Positions 35,191-44,706 of a stretch of DNA of 64,000 nucleotides are shown here, piece after piece. The stretch comes from Rheinheimera sp. UJ63 (lineage in GTDB: Bacteria > Pseudomonadota > Gammaproteobacteria > Enterobacterales > Alteromonadaceae), in contig NZ_JAKGTQ010000001.1 of assembly GCF_021568285.1 (NCBI RefSeq), forward strand, positions 1,054,001-1,118,000, given 5' to 3'. The translations under genes and the position numbers were made by a program. Under the pieces are notes generated by a model. It saw only the letters and a list, made by a program, of their open reading frames with translations, made no database searches and was not told where the DNA came from. Within the stretch, counting starts at the first letter, position 1. Each line of letters opens with the position of its first letter.

Positions 35191-35238
35191 CACATTACAC
35201 AGCGTCATTGCTTAATAGCGATTAGTTGAGTGTTGAGT

Positions 35239-35266
35239 GTTTAGCGTTTAGCGTTTAGCGTTTAGC
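35239..35266. repeat. Heptanucleotide repeat, four copies of GTTTAGC
   Basis: Four perfect contiguous copies of GTTTAGC, preceded by GAGTGTTGAGT and followed by ATGAC. The flanks resemble the left end of the fold-back element at 49469 (GATGAGTTTAGTGTTTAGCATGAC), so this may be a remnant of a related element with an expanded heptamer. Confidence 0.85.
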
Positions 35267-35342
35267 ATGACTTGGATTAATTACCTGCAGTGTTCTTTCC
35301 AAAAAAATCATCAAATACTGTACTCTTTCAGCCTGTAAAACA

Positions 35343-35377
35343 AAAACCGCCGGTAGCCTTGGGTTACCAGCGGTTTT
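35343..35377 (-). terminator. Terminator of the S9 peptidase gene
   Basis: AAAACCGC (35343-35350) pairs with GCGGTTTT (35370-35377), and GGTA pairs with TACC inside. On the minus strand a T-rich tract follows. It lies 34 nt beyond the peptidase stop. Confidence 0.85.
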
Positions 35378-35410
35378 ACTATAACTTAATAAAATACAGC
35401 CGTTTAGCCG

Positions 35411-37831
35411 TTATTTTTGGCTGGCGGGCTCGGCGTTTTTCACAAACTCATCTAACCAAGCCGTCGTTTCCCACAGCATATGTAAGATCGATTCGCGCGC
35501 ACGGTAACCGTGAGATTCTAAAGGCAACATCACTAAACGTGTGGTGCCGCCATTACCTTTGATGGCTTGGTATAAACGCTCACTTTGTAGCGGGAAAGTG
35601 CCTGAGTTGTTATCGTCTGTGCCATGGATCATCAGTAACGGTGTTTTGATTTTTTGCGCATGGAAAAACGGAGACATCCGGCTGTATAGCTCAGGATCAT
35701 CCCATAAGGTACGTTGTTCACGCTGAAAACCAAACGGCGTTAAACTGCGGTTATAAGCACCGCTACGCGCAATACCGGCTTTAAATAAGTTGGTGTGCGC
35801 CAGCAAATTCGCAGTCATAAAGGCACCGTAAGAATGCCCCCCTACCGCTACGCGATTAGCATCCGTTACGCCCAACTGTACACCGGCCGCAATCGCGGCT
35901 TCGGCGTTCATGACCAATTGCTTGATAAAGGTATCATTTGGCTCTTGCTCGCCCTCACCAACGATTGGCATGGTGGCATTGTCCATCACCGCATAACCTT
36001 GCGTTGCTAAAAACTGTGGCGTCCAATAACTGATGCGATTAAAACGATAAGGTGAATCACTCACCTGGCCTGCGGCGGCGGCACTTCTAAACTCGCGTGG
36101 ATAAGCCCAAATCACTGTAGGTAATGCACCATCTCGCGCTTTATCGTAACCAGCAGGCAACAACAAGGTCGCAGACATCGGCACACCATCGGCGCGTTGA
36201 TAATTAATTAACTCGCGGCTAATACCTTGAGTATGCGGCATCGGATGCGGCGTTTTGGTTAAAGCGCTAAGCTCGCCACTTTGCAGATCGCGCAGGTAAA
36301 AGTCAGGCGGTAGATCGCTTGATTCGCGCTGGGTTAATAACTTGCCAGACGCTAATAACGTGTAAGGATATTCATAGAAAGGCGCTTCTGAGCGCCATAA
36401 GCGGCTGGTTTCACCACTGCTCAGTTGGCGTTTATCAATAAATGGTCGGTTACCTTCTGTGGAGGCACCAATGCCGGTTAAATAAATCGCGCCATCTTCA
36501 ATGCGTAATAAACTTTGGCCATTAGCAGCAGTGGTCATTAACGGTGTACCAGGATCGTTATAACGATCTTCAGATGAGCGCTCCCACATTAATTGCGCAG
36601 GCTGTTTTGGCGCTAAATACCACACTTTTTCGTTGCGATCTTGCCACCAACGCTCCGACACCATCAAGCTACCCTCAGCGCCCGCGCGCAGATTAGCAAA
36701 GCGATAACTTAAATCTAAAAGCTTTTCAGCGGGTTGCGTAAAGGGAGCAGGCAGTTGGAATAACTGATCGCGCACTGTGGCCGTATTGGCCGGATCACCG
36801 CCATCTGCCGCTTCCGCCCAATAGAGGGTAGCCGCATGATCGGCACGCCAGCCGATGTCACGCCGACCGGTGGGTACCGCATCAAAGGCAATGGGTAAAT
36901 TATCAGCCACCGGTTGCTGCACCACGTTATAAACTAACTTACCCGTGGCATCCCATACTTCGGCCGTATAGCCAAAACGAAATACCGGTACAGCATAGGA
37001 AAACGGCTGCTCTAAACGATTGACTAAAATAAAGTTATTATCCGGAGACACTTCAATACCGCGAAATAACTGCGGTTTGCCAATGGCAGTTACTTTATTA
37101 TTGAGGCCAATTTTTACTAATTGACTAGTGAAGTAATGGCTAAACAAGGCTTCATCATGTTTATCTTTCAGTAAATCTTGATAAGTCCGCGCTGGCGCAG
37201 TACGACCACGCGCTTCGGTTACCACCGGCCCAGTCGGTACTTTACTCGCTTGCGGCTCCACACCGCGTTTTGCCGGCACACTGCTGGCGAAAATCGCTTT
37301 ACTATCAGCTGACCACTGTAAAGCCCCACCCCAGATCGCATTAATGGGTGTTTTACTCCACTGACTGGCTTTCGCTTTAGCAATATCAACCCGCCATAAG
37401 GTCGCGATGCTGTCATCTAACTGAATAAAGGCGAAATAACGACTGTCGGGCGACCAGCTTAAATTCACCGCTTTTAAGTTTTTCGGTAAACCACTGATTG
37501 CACGGCTTTGCTGGTTAGCTAAATCAATAAGTTGTAACGACGAGACATAGCGTGGTTGCGCCGGACCATTGTTCGCCGGGTTAAAACGGACGCCCGCCAA
37601 ACGGTACTCGGGTGCGGCTAAATCGGCAATACTGGGTAACGCAGGAAAAGCCGTGCTTAGCAATGTGCGCCCATCAGGGCTTAAACTGGCACTGGGTGCC
37701 GGTGCGGCATCGACAATATCAATAATTTCTTGGCTAGGTTGTTGGTAATTAATATCAACGGCTGTGGCCAGTGCATAGCTGCCATAAGCAAGCGCAGCCC
37801 CTAGCAGCAGAGTACGTAATAAGCTGTTCAT
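35411..37831 (-). CDS. S9 peptidase, glutamyl-endopeptidase (S9D) type, exported
   Basis: An 806-residue prolyl-oligopeptidase-family serine peptidase with a signal peptide (about 1-22, ending ALA). A beta-propeller region fills the first two thirds, and an alpha/beta-hydrolase domain carries the catalytic triad: Ser667 in GGHSYGAF, Asp740 in HGTDDN and His774 in ESHGY. GIARSGAYNRSLTPFGFQ and ARESILHMLWE match the plant chloroplast glutamyl endopeptidase (S9D) closely from memory of that family, so cleavage after Glu is a specific prediction. In this exported form it would degrade peptides in the periplasm. The gene stands alone with its own terminator. Confidence 0.92.
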   Translation of the reverse strand: MNSLLRTLLLGAALAYGSYALATAVDINYQQPSQEIIDIVDAAPAPSASLSPDGRTLLSTAFPALPSIADLAAPEYRLAGVRFNPANNGPAQPRYVSSLQLIDLANQQSRAISGLPKNLKAVNLSWSPDSRYFAFIQLDDSIATLWRVDIAKAKASQWSKTPINAIWGGALQWSADSKAIFASSVPAKRGVEPQASKVPTGPVVTEARGRTAPARTYQDLLKDKHDEALFSHYFTSQLVKIGLNNKVTAIGKPQLFRGIEVSPDNNFILVNRLEQPFSYAVPVFRFGYTAEVWDATGKLVYNVVQQPVADNLPIAFDAVPTGRRDIGWRADHAATLYWAEAADGGDPANTATVRDQLFQLPAPFTQPAEKLLDLSYRFANLRAGAEGSLMVSERWWQDRNEKVWYLAPKQPAQLMWERSSEDRYNDPGTPLMTTAANGQSLLRIEDGAIYLTGIGASTEGNRPFIDKRQLSSGETSRLWRSEAPFYEYPYTLLASGKLLTQRESSDLPPDFYLRDLQSGELSALTKTPHPMPHTQGISRELINYQRADGVPMSATLLLPAGYDKARDGALPTVIWAYPREFRSAAAAGQVSDSPYRFNRISYWTPQFLATQGYAVMDNATMPIVGEGEQEPNDTFIKQLVMNAEAAIAAGVQLGVTDANRVAVGGHSYGAFMTANLLAHTNLFKAGIARSGAYNRSLTPFGFQREQRTLWDDPELYSRMSPFFHAQKIKTPLLMIHGTDDNNSGTFPLQSERLYQAIKGNGGTTRLVMLPLESHGYRARESILHMLWETTAWLDEFVKNAEPASQK

Positions 37832-38075
37832 GTTGTTTTCCTAATAATTTATCAACTTCTTTTTAGCATGTTCTAGCAAAGGCTGCTGTCCGTTTCGACC
37901 ATCTAGGGTAAAGCTGAGATAAATGCACAAAACAGCGTTAAATCTTCATCATTTTTATGAACGGCAGATGAATAAAAAATGTTATTAAAATAAACCATAT
38001 ATGTAAAATCATTCAGATTATATTCAGGCGTTGCATCCGATAGTAAGGGCGTATAACAACCCACAAGGAAAGACC

Positions 38076-38651
38076 ATGTTAAATAAAATTTTAGCCATTG
38101 CCCTGGCAAGCAGCTTAGTGACGCCCGTTTTCGCCGCCGACTCACCTTTTTATATCGGTGGCCAAATCAGTAATACCACCTTGAAAGAATCTGCGGCTGG
38201 TTTTAGCGATGATTTTGATTTTACGGTATTAAGCGCTATCGCGGGTTATCAATTCACACCTTTTTTTGCCACAGAATTACGCTTAGGTAAGGGTGTTAGC
38301 GGTGAAAGCTTTCAAGATATCGGCTATTCCGAAAAGCTGGACGTAAGCCAACAAACCGCAGTGTTAATGAAAGGCAGCGTACCCATTACCGACGCATTTT
38401 CTCTGTATGGTGTTGCCGGTTATGCTGCCAGTAAGTTCACTTACAAAGAACGCGACGGCAATTTCTATTACTCTGATTCAGAAACAGTAGACGGTTTAAC
38501 TTGGGGTGTGGGTGCGGGGGTAAAATTTACTCAGAACTTATCCGCGACCGTTGAATATTTACAAATGCCAAGTGAAAAGTTTAACGACGGTGGCTTTGGC
38601 TACAAGCTAAAAAGTCATAACCTGAGCTTAGGTGTAATTTATCAGTTTTAA
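38076..38651 (+). CDS. Small outer-membrane beta-barrel protein
   Basis: A 191-residue protein starting at 38076, with AAGGAAAG just upstream; the longer frame from 38031 has no start signal. It has a signal peptide (about 1-20, ending VFAA) and a barrel of alternating strands beginning FYIGGQISNTTLKE, with FFATELRLGKG, LYGVAGYAASKF and LTWGVGAGVKF, ending in LGVIYQF with the terminal Phe needed for barrel insertion. It fits the OmpW/OmpA-N-terminal-type eight-stranded class. Its role is not known; such proteins act as small porins or adhesins. Confidence 0.88.
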   Translation: MLNKILAIALASSLVTPVFAADSPFYIGGQISNTTLKESAAGFSDDFDFTVLSAIAGYQFTPFFATELRLGKGVSGESFQDIGYSEKLDVSQQTAVLMKGSVPITDAFSLYGVAGYAASKFTYKERDGNFYYSDSETVDGLTWGVGAGVKFTQNLSATVEYLQMPSEKFNDGGFGYKLKSHNLSLGVIYQF

Positions 38652-38671
38652 TTGCAGCGCTCACTAAAAAG

Positions 38672-38747
38672 CCGGTTTGCTCTACAGCACGTATTGCAGC
38701 ATGCAAACCGGATCATAGAAAGCCCCTAGCAGCTTACTATGGGCTTT
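38672..38747. terminator. Two hairpins between convergent barrel and M13 peptidase genes
   Basis: CCGGTTTGC (38672-38680) pairs with GCAAACCGG (38703-38711); on the minus strand it is followed by five T, so it can end the peptidase transcript. AAAGCCC (38719-38725) pairs with GGGCTTT (38741-38747), a second shorter stem that can work in either direction. Confidence 0.75.
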
Positions 38748-38761
38748 CATTCGTTAAATCA

Positions 38762-40825
38762 TTACCAAATTTTCACGCGCACATCTTCTTCCCGATACAT
38801 GCCATCACCCGGCTTGATATCGAAGGCTTCGTAAAACTCTGGCATATTCGACAGTACGCCTAACACACGGTACATGCCTGGCGAATGCGGGCCAGTGATC
38901 ACTTGCTGGCGCAATGCTTCATCACGGAATTTAATACGCCACACTTGCGCCCAACCAATAAAAAAGCGCTGATCTGGGGTAAAACCGGCAATGGTTTGCT
39001 GGGGTTTATCTTTAGTGGCCGCTTTGTACGCTTTATAGGCCACGGTTAGCCCGCCTAAGTCCGCGATGTTCTCACCTAAACCCAAAGCACCTTGCAGTGT
39101 TAAGTTATCAATGGGATTAAACGCATTGTATTGATCAATCATACGCTGCGCGCGCTCGCTAAATTGCGCGGCGTCGCTGGGTGTCCACCAATCACGCAGG
39201 TTACCCTCACCATCAGAACGGCGACCTTGATCATCAAAACCGTGTGTAAACTCATGGCCAATAACACCACCAATGGCACCATAGTTAATGGCGTCATCCG
39301 CAGCCACATTAAAAAACGGGGGTTGTAAAATGGCAGCAGGGAAAACAATTTCATTCATGGTAGAGCTGTAGTAGGCATTCACGGTTTGCGGTGTCATGCC
39401 CCACTCATCACGATTCACTGGCTGACCTAAACGCGCCACCATGCGTTGGTATTCACACTCGCTGCTGCGGCGTAAATTGCCAATAAGATCATTGGCATCA
39501 ACTGTTAAACAGTCATAATCGCGCCAAACATCGGGATAACCAATTTTCGTATTAAACTTGGCTAATTTAGCCTGCGCTTCCACCTTAGTCGGTTCGCTCA
39601 TCCATTCTAACTCAGCAATGGCGACCTTAAACGAACCTCGTAGGTTTTCGATCATCTCGTCCATACGCGCTTTGGCTTCTGCTTTGAAGTAGCGATCGAC
39701 ATATTGCTTACCAACCATAAAACCTAAGCTGCTGTCCACCACACCCACTGCACGTTTTTCTCGGCTGCGCTGCTCTTGTAAACCACTGAGTGTTTTACCG
39801 TAAAATTCAAAGCTCGCTTGCACAAAAGGCTCACTTAAATTACTGGCATTACTGCGCAGCAAATGAAACTTTAAATAGGTTTGCCACTGTGCGACTGGCA
39901 CATCACCCTGCATTTTGGCGAACGCCGTAAAATAAGAGGGCTGACGTACCACGACTTCATTCACCTTATCCAGCTCGGCGGCGGCCATAAAACGGGGCCA
40001 ATCAAAGCCCGGCGCCACTTGTTGTAACTCGGCTAAAGTGTATTTGTTATAAGTGGCATTACGATCACGATTTTGAATACGGCTCCACTGTGCTTCGGCA
40101 AGCTGCGTTTCTAACGCAATAATTTGCGCCGCAGCTTGCGCTGGATTATCCCAGCCGGCCAACTGCCACAGGGTTTGAATAAAGTCGCTATATTGGCTTA
40201 ACAGTTTTTTAGAGCGCTCATCATCTTTGAGGTAGTAATCGCGATCAGGTAAACCTAACCCCCCTTGACTAGCACCTGTAATATATTGATCAGATTGACG
40301 TTGATCTTGACCAACATAAACAGACACCGGTGTCCCAAAACGGTAACGCTGTAACTCGCCCCATAACTCGGCAAGATCTTGGTGTGTGCGTAACTGTTCA
40401 ATACGCACAATGTCGCCCCGCAACGGATTTAACCCCAAGACGTTAATTAATGGCTCATTTAAGTAAGATGAGTATAAATCAGCAATCTTTTGCGCATCAG
40501 AGCCTTTAGCATGTTCACCCGCCGCCAGCTCGCGGATAATCTCTAACACTTGTTTTTCGGCATTTTCACGCAGTTCATCAAAGCTACCCCAACGTGAACG
40601 ATCCCCTGGAATTTCGGTGCTGTTTAACCAGTTACCATTAACAAAACGGAAAAAGTCTTGCTGAGGCGCTACCGTTTGGTCAAAGTTTTTTAACTCAAAA
40701 CCGGCTTTCTGTTCTTGCATCGCCAGTGTTTGGGCGGTTTGTTCCACGGTCGGCTGACTGCTACAGGCCGCTAATCCCAACGCGGCAGCAATGCCCAGCG
40801 CCAGTAAAGAAAGTTTTTTCATCAT
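38762..40825 (-). CDS. M13-family zinc metallopeptidase lipoprotein (PepO/neprilysin type)
   Basis: A 687-residue neprilysin-family peptidase with a lipoprotein signal (lipobox LAAC). The long N-terminal helical domain is followed by the catalytic domain with the zinc motif HEFTH in GGVIGHEFTHGFDDQGR, the third ligand in GENIADLGG, and the NAYY substrate-binding motif just before. All catalytic residues are present. It should cleave short peptides in the periplasm or on the outer membrane. Two ATG codons open the gene; AAGGA is better spaced for the second (40822), so the protein may be one residue shorter. It is monocistronic. Confidence 0.94.
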   Translation of the reverse strand: MMKKLSLLALGIAAALGLAACSSQPTVEQTAQTLAMQEQKAGFELKNFDQTVAPQQDFFRFVNGNWLNSTEIPGDRSRWGSFDELRENAEKQVLEIIRELAAGEHAKGSDAQKIADLYSSYLNEPLINVLGLNPLRGDIVRIEQLRTHQDLAELWGELQRYRFGTPVSVYVGQDQRQSDQYITGASQGGLGLPDRDYYLKDDERSKKLLSQYSDFIQTLWQLAGWDNPAQAAAQIIALETQLAEAQWSRIQNRDRNATYNKYTLAELQQVAPGFDWPRFMAAAELDKVNEVVVRQPSYFTAFAKMQGDVPVAQWQTYLKFHLLRSNASNLSEPFVQASFEFYGKTLSGLQEQRSREKRAVGVVDSSLGFMVGKQYVDRYFKAEAKARMDEMIENLRGSFKVAIAELEWMSEPTKVEAQAKLAKFNTKIGYPDVWRDYDCLTVDANDLIGNLRRSSECEYQRMVARLGQPVNRDEWGMTPQTVNAYYSSTMNEIVFPAAILQPPFFNVAADDAINYGAIGGVIGHEFTHGFDDQGRRSDGEGNLRDWWTPSDAAQFSERAQRMIDQYNAFNPIDNLTLQGALGLGENIADLGGLTVAYKAYKAATKDKPQQTIAGFTPDQRFFIGWAQVWRIKFRDEALRQQVITGPHSPGMYRVLGVLSNMPEFYEAFDIKPGDGMYREEDVRVKIW

Positions 40826-41025
40826 AGTTCCTTGGTTTTTGTTTTATTGTTTTTAAAACGACTTGCCGAGTGTAGAAAAAGCCAGCGAAGCCTGTCCAGT
40901 AAACAGGATATTAGCCCTGCCGGCTGCGATAAACTTCGGTAGTTTTTGCCTTGATACGGTTTTACTTGAATTACGCCGCAAATTTCCGCAGGATCAGTGC
41001 ATCATTTAGGTAATAGGACCTTGCT

Positions 41026-41439
41026 ATGTTAGATACGGCGTTAAGCTCATTAACCGGTTTACCCTCTTTTTTGGCTTACTTTGCTTTGGCCATTATTTCT
41101 TTGCTGCTGTTTATTCGCTTATATAGCTGGGTAACACCGCACGATGAATTTGGTTTAATTCGAGCGAATAATCCTGCCGCCGCAGTGGCCTTTGCCGGCG
41201 CATTAATCGGTTTTGCGTTGCCACTGTCTAGCGCCATTACCCATTCATTGTCATTGTTAGATTGTGCCATCTGGGGTGCTGTGGCCTTGCTAGTGCAAGT
41301 GCTAACCTTTTTTGTTAGCCAGTTGGCCTTAAAACAACTACCAGAACGTATCACCAAAGGCGATATCGCTGCAGGGATTTTTTCTGCAGGCTGTTCAATC
41401 AGCGTCGGTATGTTAAATGCCGCCTGTATGAGTTACTAA
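41026..41439 (+). CDS. DUF350 inner-membrane protein (YjfL-like)
   Basis: A 137-residue protein with four membrane helices. FALAIISLLLFIRLYSWVTP, HDEFGLIRANNPAAAVAFAG and the GDIAAGIFSAGCSISVGMLN ending match the DUF350 family. It opens a tight three-gene set with a DUF1190 lipoprotein (10 nt) and a glutathionylspermidine-synthase-like protein, the same order as yjfL-yjfM-yjfC in Escherichia coli. The function of the set is not established. Confidence 0.9.
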   Translation: MLDTALSSLTGLPSFLAYFALAIISLLLFIRLYSWVTPHDEFGLIRANNPAAAVAFAGALIGFALPLSSAITHSLSLLDCAIWGAVALLVQVLTFFVSQLALKQLPERITKGDIAAGIFSAGCSISVGMLNAACMSY

Positions 41440-41449
41440 GGAGCAGACC

Positions 41450-42067
41450 ATGCCAAAAACCACATGTAAACGTAGCCGCAAAGCGGCGCTCATTTTTATG
41501 GTGCCCGCTGCCACCTTGTTACTGCAAGGCTGTGGCCAAGAAAAAACGGTAGAAGCTCAGGTTTACAATACGCCAGATGAGTGTGCCGCTTTTTATAATC
41601 CACCGGCTCAATGCCAAGCCGCGTTTGAAGAAGCCGCCGCGTTGCATCCGCAAGTGGCCCCTCGTTATGCCAATAAACAAGAGTGTGAGGCTGACTTTGG
41701 TACGGGCAGTTGCGAAACCGCACCGCAACAACAAAGCGCTCAAGGCAGTTTTTTTATGCCCATGATGATGGGTTTTATGGCCGGGCAAATGCTCAATCGC
41801 GGTGGTATGGGTGCACAAGCGCCACAACAAAGCAGTGCAGCGGCGCGCAACAGTGTGCCGACACAACCGTTGTACAAGTCACGGGACGATCGCGGCACTT
41901 TTCGCACCGCAAGCAATGCACCGGTAGCAAGCCAATCTGGCCCAACACAGGTTCGGCCATCAGCCGTGCAGCCTAAACCCGCCAGCTTAGCGCGTCGTGG
42001 TGGCTTTGGCTCACAAGCGCAGCAACGTGCTACTGCCGCACAGCGCAGTAGCAGCTACGGCGGTTAA
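41450..42067 (+). CDS. DUF1190 lipoprotein (YjfM/YgiB-like)
   Basis: A 205-residue lipoprotein (lipobox LLQGC near residue 28) of the DUF1190 family. The conserved part contains paired cysteines in TPDECAAFY, PPAQCQAAF, NKQECEADFGTGSCE, and then a Met/Gly-rich stretch FFMPMMMGFMAGQML. The C-terminal third is low-complexity, rich in Gln, Ser, Ala and Arg. It sits between the DUF350 and ATP-grasp genes, 1 nt before the latter, so the three are co-translated. Function is unknown; a role at the envelope is inferred. Confidence 0.88.
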   Translation: MPKTTCKRSRKAALIFMVPAATLLLQGCGQEKTVEAQVYNTPDECAAFYNPPAQCQAAFEEAAALHPQVAPRYANKQECEADFGTGSCETAPQQQSAQGSFFMPMMMGFMAGQMLNRGGMGAQAPQQSSAAARNSVPTQPLYKSRDDRGTFRTASNAPVASQSGPTQVRPSAVQPKPASLARRGGFGSQAQQRATAAQRSSSYGG

Positions 42068-42068
42068 G

Positions 42069-43220
42069 ATGAAACGCATCCCCATTGCACCGCGCCCGGG
42101 TTGGCAAGATTTCGCTGAAAGTGTGGGCTTTGATTTTCATACCATAGATGGCGAAGCCTACTGGGATGAATCGGCTTATTATCAATTCAGCTTGGCGCAA
42201 ATTGAGCAAGACTTAGAAGCGCCAACCGAAGAGCTGCATCAAATGGCGCTGGATCTGATCCCGGACATTTTGCAGAGCGAGCAACAGCTAACGCAACTTG
42301 CCGTGCCTGAACGTTTTTGGGATGCGGTGCGCGATAGCTGGAATAATGCTGAACCCCACTTATACGGTCGCCTCGATTTCGCTTACAACGGCCAAGGCCC
42401 TGCTAAACTGTTAGAGTTAAATTACGATACCCCCACGTCCTTGTATGAAACGGGATTTTTCCAGTGGGTATGGCTAGAAGATCAGCAGATGCGGGGTGTG
42501 CTACCCGCCCATGCCGATCAATTTAACTCTTTGCAAGATAAGTTAGAGCAAGCCTTTGCCGAATTACCCTTACCCCAACCGTTTTATTTTAGTAGCGTGA
42601 CGCAAAGCATCGAAGATAAAGGCACCGTCGATTATCTGATGGATATCGCACTGCAAAGCGGCCTAGACAGCCGCTATATTCAATTAGAGCAACTGGGTGA
42701 TATTGATGGTCAGTTAGTCGATTTAGCCGGTTTCCCGATCCAAGGGTTGTTTAAGCTATACCCGTGGGAATTTATGCTGCAAGAAGAGTTTGCCGCGACC
42801 TTACTGACTACAGAAACGCGTTTCTTAGAACCGCTGTGGAAAACCTTGTTATCTAACAAAGGTATCTTGCCGCTGTTATGGCAAAAATATCAGGGCCATC
42901 CTAATTTATTACCGTCATTCTTTGATGACGGTAAAAAGCCATTAACACCCGGCTGGGTACGCAAACCGTTATTTTCGCGCGAAGGTGCCAATATCGAAAT
43001 GATCACTCCGGATGGACAAAGCTTGTTTGAGCCCGGCCCTTACAACGATAATGGCTATATTCGACAAGCCTTTGCCCCCTTACCCCGTTTTGGTGAACAC
43101 TTTACCTTAATTGGCAGCTGGGTGGTCGGTGATATGGCCGCAGGTATTGGCATCCGTGAGGATAACAGCCTCATCACTAAAGATAGTTCTCGCTTTGTAC
43201 CGCATATCATCCTAGATTAA
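42069..43220 (+). CDS. Glutathionylspermidine-synthase-like ATP-grasp protein (YjfC/YgiC-like)
   Basis: A 383-residue homologue of the C-terminal synthetase domain of glutathionylspermidine synthase. The ATG at 42069 follows the previous stop after 1 nt; a longer frame from 41997 overlaps that gene and is not supported. Typical stretches are IAPRPGWQDFAES, LELNYDTPTSLYETGFFQW, GLFKLYPWEFMLQEEF and KPLFSREGANIEM, which form the ATP-grasp active site. The YgiC/YjfC branch lacks the amidase half and has no proven polyamine substrate. speE and speA lie about 7 kb away, which is suggestive only. Confidence 0.9.
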   Translation: MKRIPIAPRPGWQDFAESVGFDFHTIDGEAYWDESAYYQFSLAQIEQDLEAPTEELHQMALDLIPDILQSEQQLTQLAVPERFWDAVRDSWNNAEPHLYGRLDFAYNGQGPAKLLELNYDTPTSLYETGFFQWVWLEDQQMRGVLPAHADQFNSLQDKLEQAFAELPLPQPFYFSSVTQSIEDKGTVDYLMDIALQSGLDSRYIQLEQLGDIDGQLVDLAGFPIQGLFKLYPWEFMLQEEFAATLLTTETRFLEPLWKTLLSNKGILPLLWQKYQGHPNLLPSFFDDGKKPLTPGWVRKPLFSREGANIEMITPDGQSLFEPGPYNDNGYIRQAFAPLPRFGEHFTLIGSWVVGDMAAGIGIREDNSLITKDSSRFVPHIILD

Positions 43221-43234
43221 AGAATAATTATTCA
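43221..43234. promoter_or_regulatory. Candidate ARG box (ArgR operator) upstream of argA
   Basis: AGAATAATTATTCA differs at one base from the ideal ARG box TGAATAATTATTCA. It lies 125 nt before the argA start, directly after the stop of the preceding gene. A convincing second box at the usual spacing was not seen. Confidence 0.6.
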
Positions 43235-43359
43235 CTAATTGTGGATATAAAGTCACTTTAATGCTATGTTGCATGCGTTATTTCCGTTCAAGTCTGGCAG
43301 TTTATGCTAATAGCTGCCAGACTTAACCTTAATTGCTAACCAAAGGATCTTCATCGCCC

Positions 43360-44679
43360 GTGCGCACTACTGAACTTGTCAGCGGTTTCCGCCAATCTGC
43401 CCCTTATGTGAATGCCCACCGCGGTAAAACTTTTGTCATCATGCTCGGTGGCGAAGCGATTATGCAATCGGGTATCCGCAGTATCGTTAACGACATTGCC
43501 TTGTTAAATAGCCTCGGTATTAAAATCGTTCTAGTGTATGGCGCTAGGCCGCAGATCAATCAGGCCTTGCAACAAGCCGGCTTAGAAGCGCAATACCATA
43601 ATCGCGTGCGCGTCACTGACGACGAATCCTTTCGACTGATTAAGCAAGTCGCCGGTGCCTTACAATTAGATATTACCGCTCGCTTATCGATGAGTTTGAG
43701 CAATACGCCCATGCAAGGCGCACAAATTAACGTGGTGAGTGGTAACTTCGTGATTGCGCAGCCGCTAGGCGTTGACGAAGGCGTCGATTATTTCCACAGT
43801 GGTAAAGTAAGACGCATTGATACCAACGGTATTCGTCGGCAATTAGACAACAACGGTATCGTACTGATGGGTCCGATTGCGGCGTCTGTCACCGGGGAAA
43901 GTTTTAATCTGACCGCCGAAGAAATTGCCACGCAGGTCGCGATCCGTTTAAAAGCCGATAAGATGATTGGCTTTAACGAAGCTGGGGGCGTTACTGACGA
44001 AGATGGACAAATTACCGCTGAATTAATGCCAAACCGCGCGGAAGAAATTATGCAGCGATTAGCGGCAGACAGTGATGCGTGTGTGGGTACGGTAGCCTTT
44101 TTAAATGCCGCCATTACGGCATGTCGAGCGGGCGTACCGCGCTGTCACTTGGTTTGTTACAACGAAGATGGCTCAATCTTACAAGAATTGTTCTCACGTG
44201 ATGGTATCGGTACGCAAGTGGTTACCGAATCCGCAGAGAAACTGCGGCGCGCGGCGATCAGCGATATCGGTGGGATCCTTGATTTAATCCGGCCGTTAGA
44301 GCAGCAAGGCCTGTTGGTTCGCCGCTCACGCGAGCAATTAGAAATGGAAATTGAACATTTCACTCTGATCGAACGTGACGGTTTAGTGATTGGTTGTGCA
44401 GCGCTGTATCCGTTTCCTGAAGATAACGTGGGCGAGTTTGCCTGTTTAGCCGTGCATCCTGATTATCGCGATGCCGACCGTGGCAGCATCTTGTTAAAAA
44501 GCGTGATCCAGCAAGCACGGCAACGCAAGTATGACAGGTTATTTGCCTTAACCACGCGCAGCATTCACTGGTTTTTGGAGCAAGGCTTTCAGCTGGTGAC
44601 TGTCGATGACTTACCTAGCCAGAAAAAGCAGCTGTATAATTACCAGCGCCGCTCAAAAATTTTAGCGCTCGATTTTTAA
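43360..44679 (+). CDS. argA: Amino-acid N-acetyltransferase (N-acetylglutamate synthase)
   Basis: A 439-residue classical ArgA: an N-terminal amino-acid-kinase domain ([40 protein letters not shown]) and a C-terminal GNAT domain (about 295-439) ending [12 protein letters not shown]. It makes N-acetylglutamate from glutamate and acetyl-CoA, the first step of arginine synthesis, and is feedback-inhibited by arginine through the kinase-like domain. The GTG at 43360 fits the length of Escherichia coli ArgA better than the TTG 27 nt upstream; AAAGGA is 12 nt before it, a long spacing. A likely ArgR site lies upstream, and a shared terminator separates it from the convergent proB. Confidence 0.96.
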   Translation: MRTTELVSGFRQSAPYVNAHRGKTFVIMLGGEAIMQSGIRSIVNDIALLNSLGIKIVLVYGARPQINQALQQAGLEAQYHNRVRVTDDESFRLIKQVAGALQLDITARLSMSLSNTPMQGAQINVVSGNFVIAQPLGVDEGVDYFHSGKVRRIDTNGIRRQLDNNGIVLMGPIAASVTGESFNLTAEEIATQVAIRLKADKMIGFNEAGGVTDEDGQITAELMPNRAEEIMQRLAADSDACVGTVAFLNAAITACRAGVPRCHLVCYNEDGSILQELFSRDGIGTQVVTESAEKLRRAAISDIGGILDLIRPLEQQGLLVRRSREQLEMEIEHFTLIERDGLVIGCAALYPFPEDNVGEFACLAVHPDYRDADRGSILLKSVIQQARQRKYDRLFALTTRSIHWFLEQGFQLVTVDDLPSQKKQLYNYQRRSKILALDF

Positions 44680-44683
44680 AACA

Positions 44684-44706
44684 CAACGCCAACTAAGCTG
44701 GCGTTG
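44684..44706. terminator. Shared terminator between convergent argA and proB
   Basis: CAACGCCA pairs with TGGCGTTG across a 7-nt loop, followed by TTGTTT on the plus strand. The stem includes the last codons of proB, whose stop lies at 44693-44695. Confidence 0.75.
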
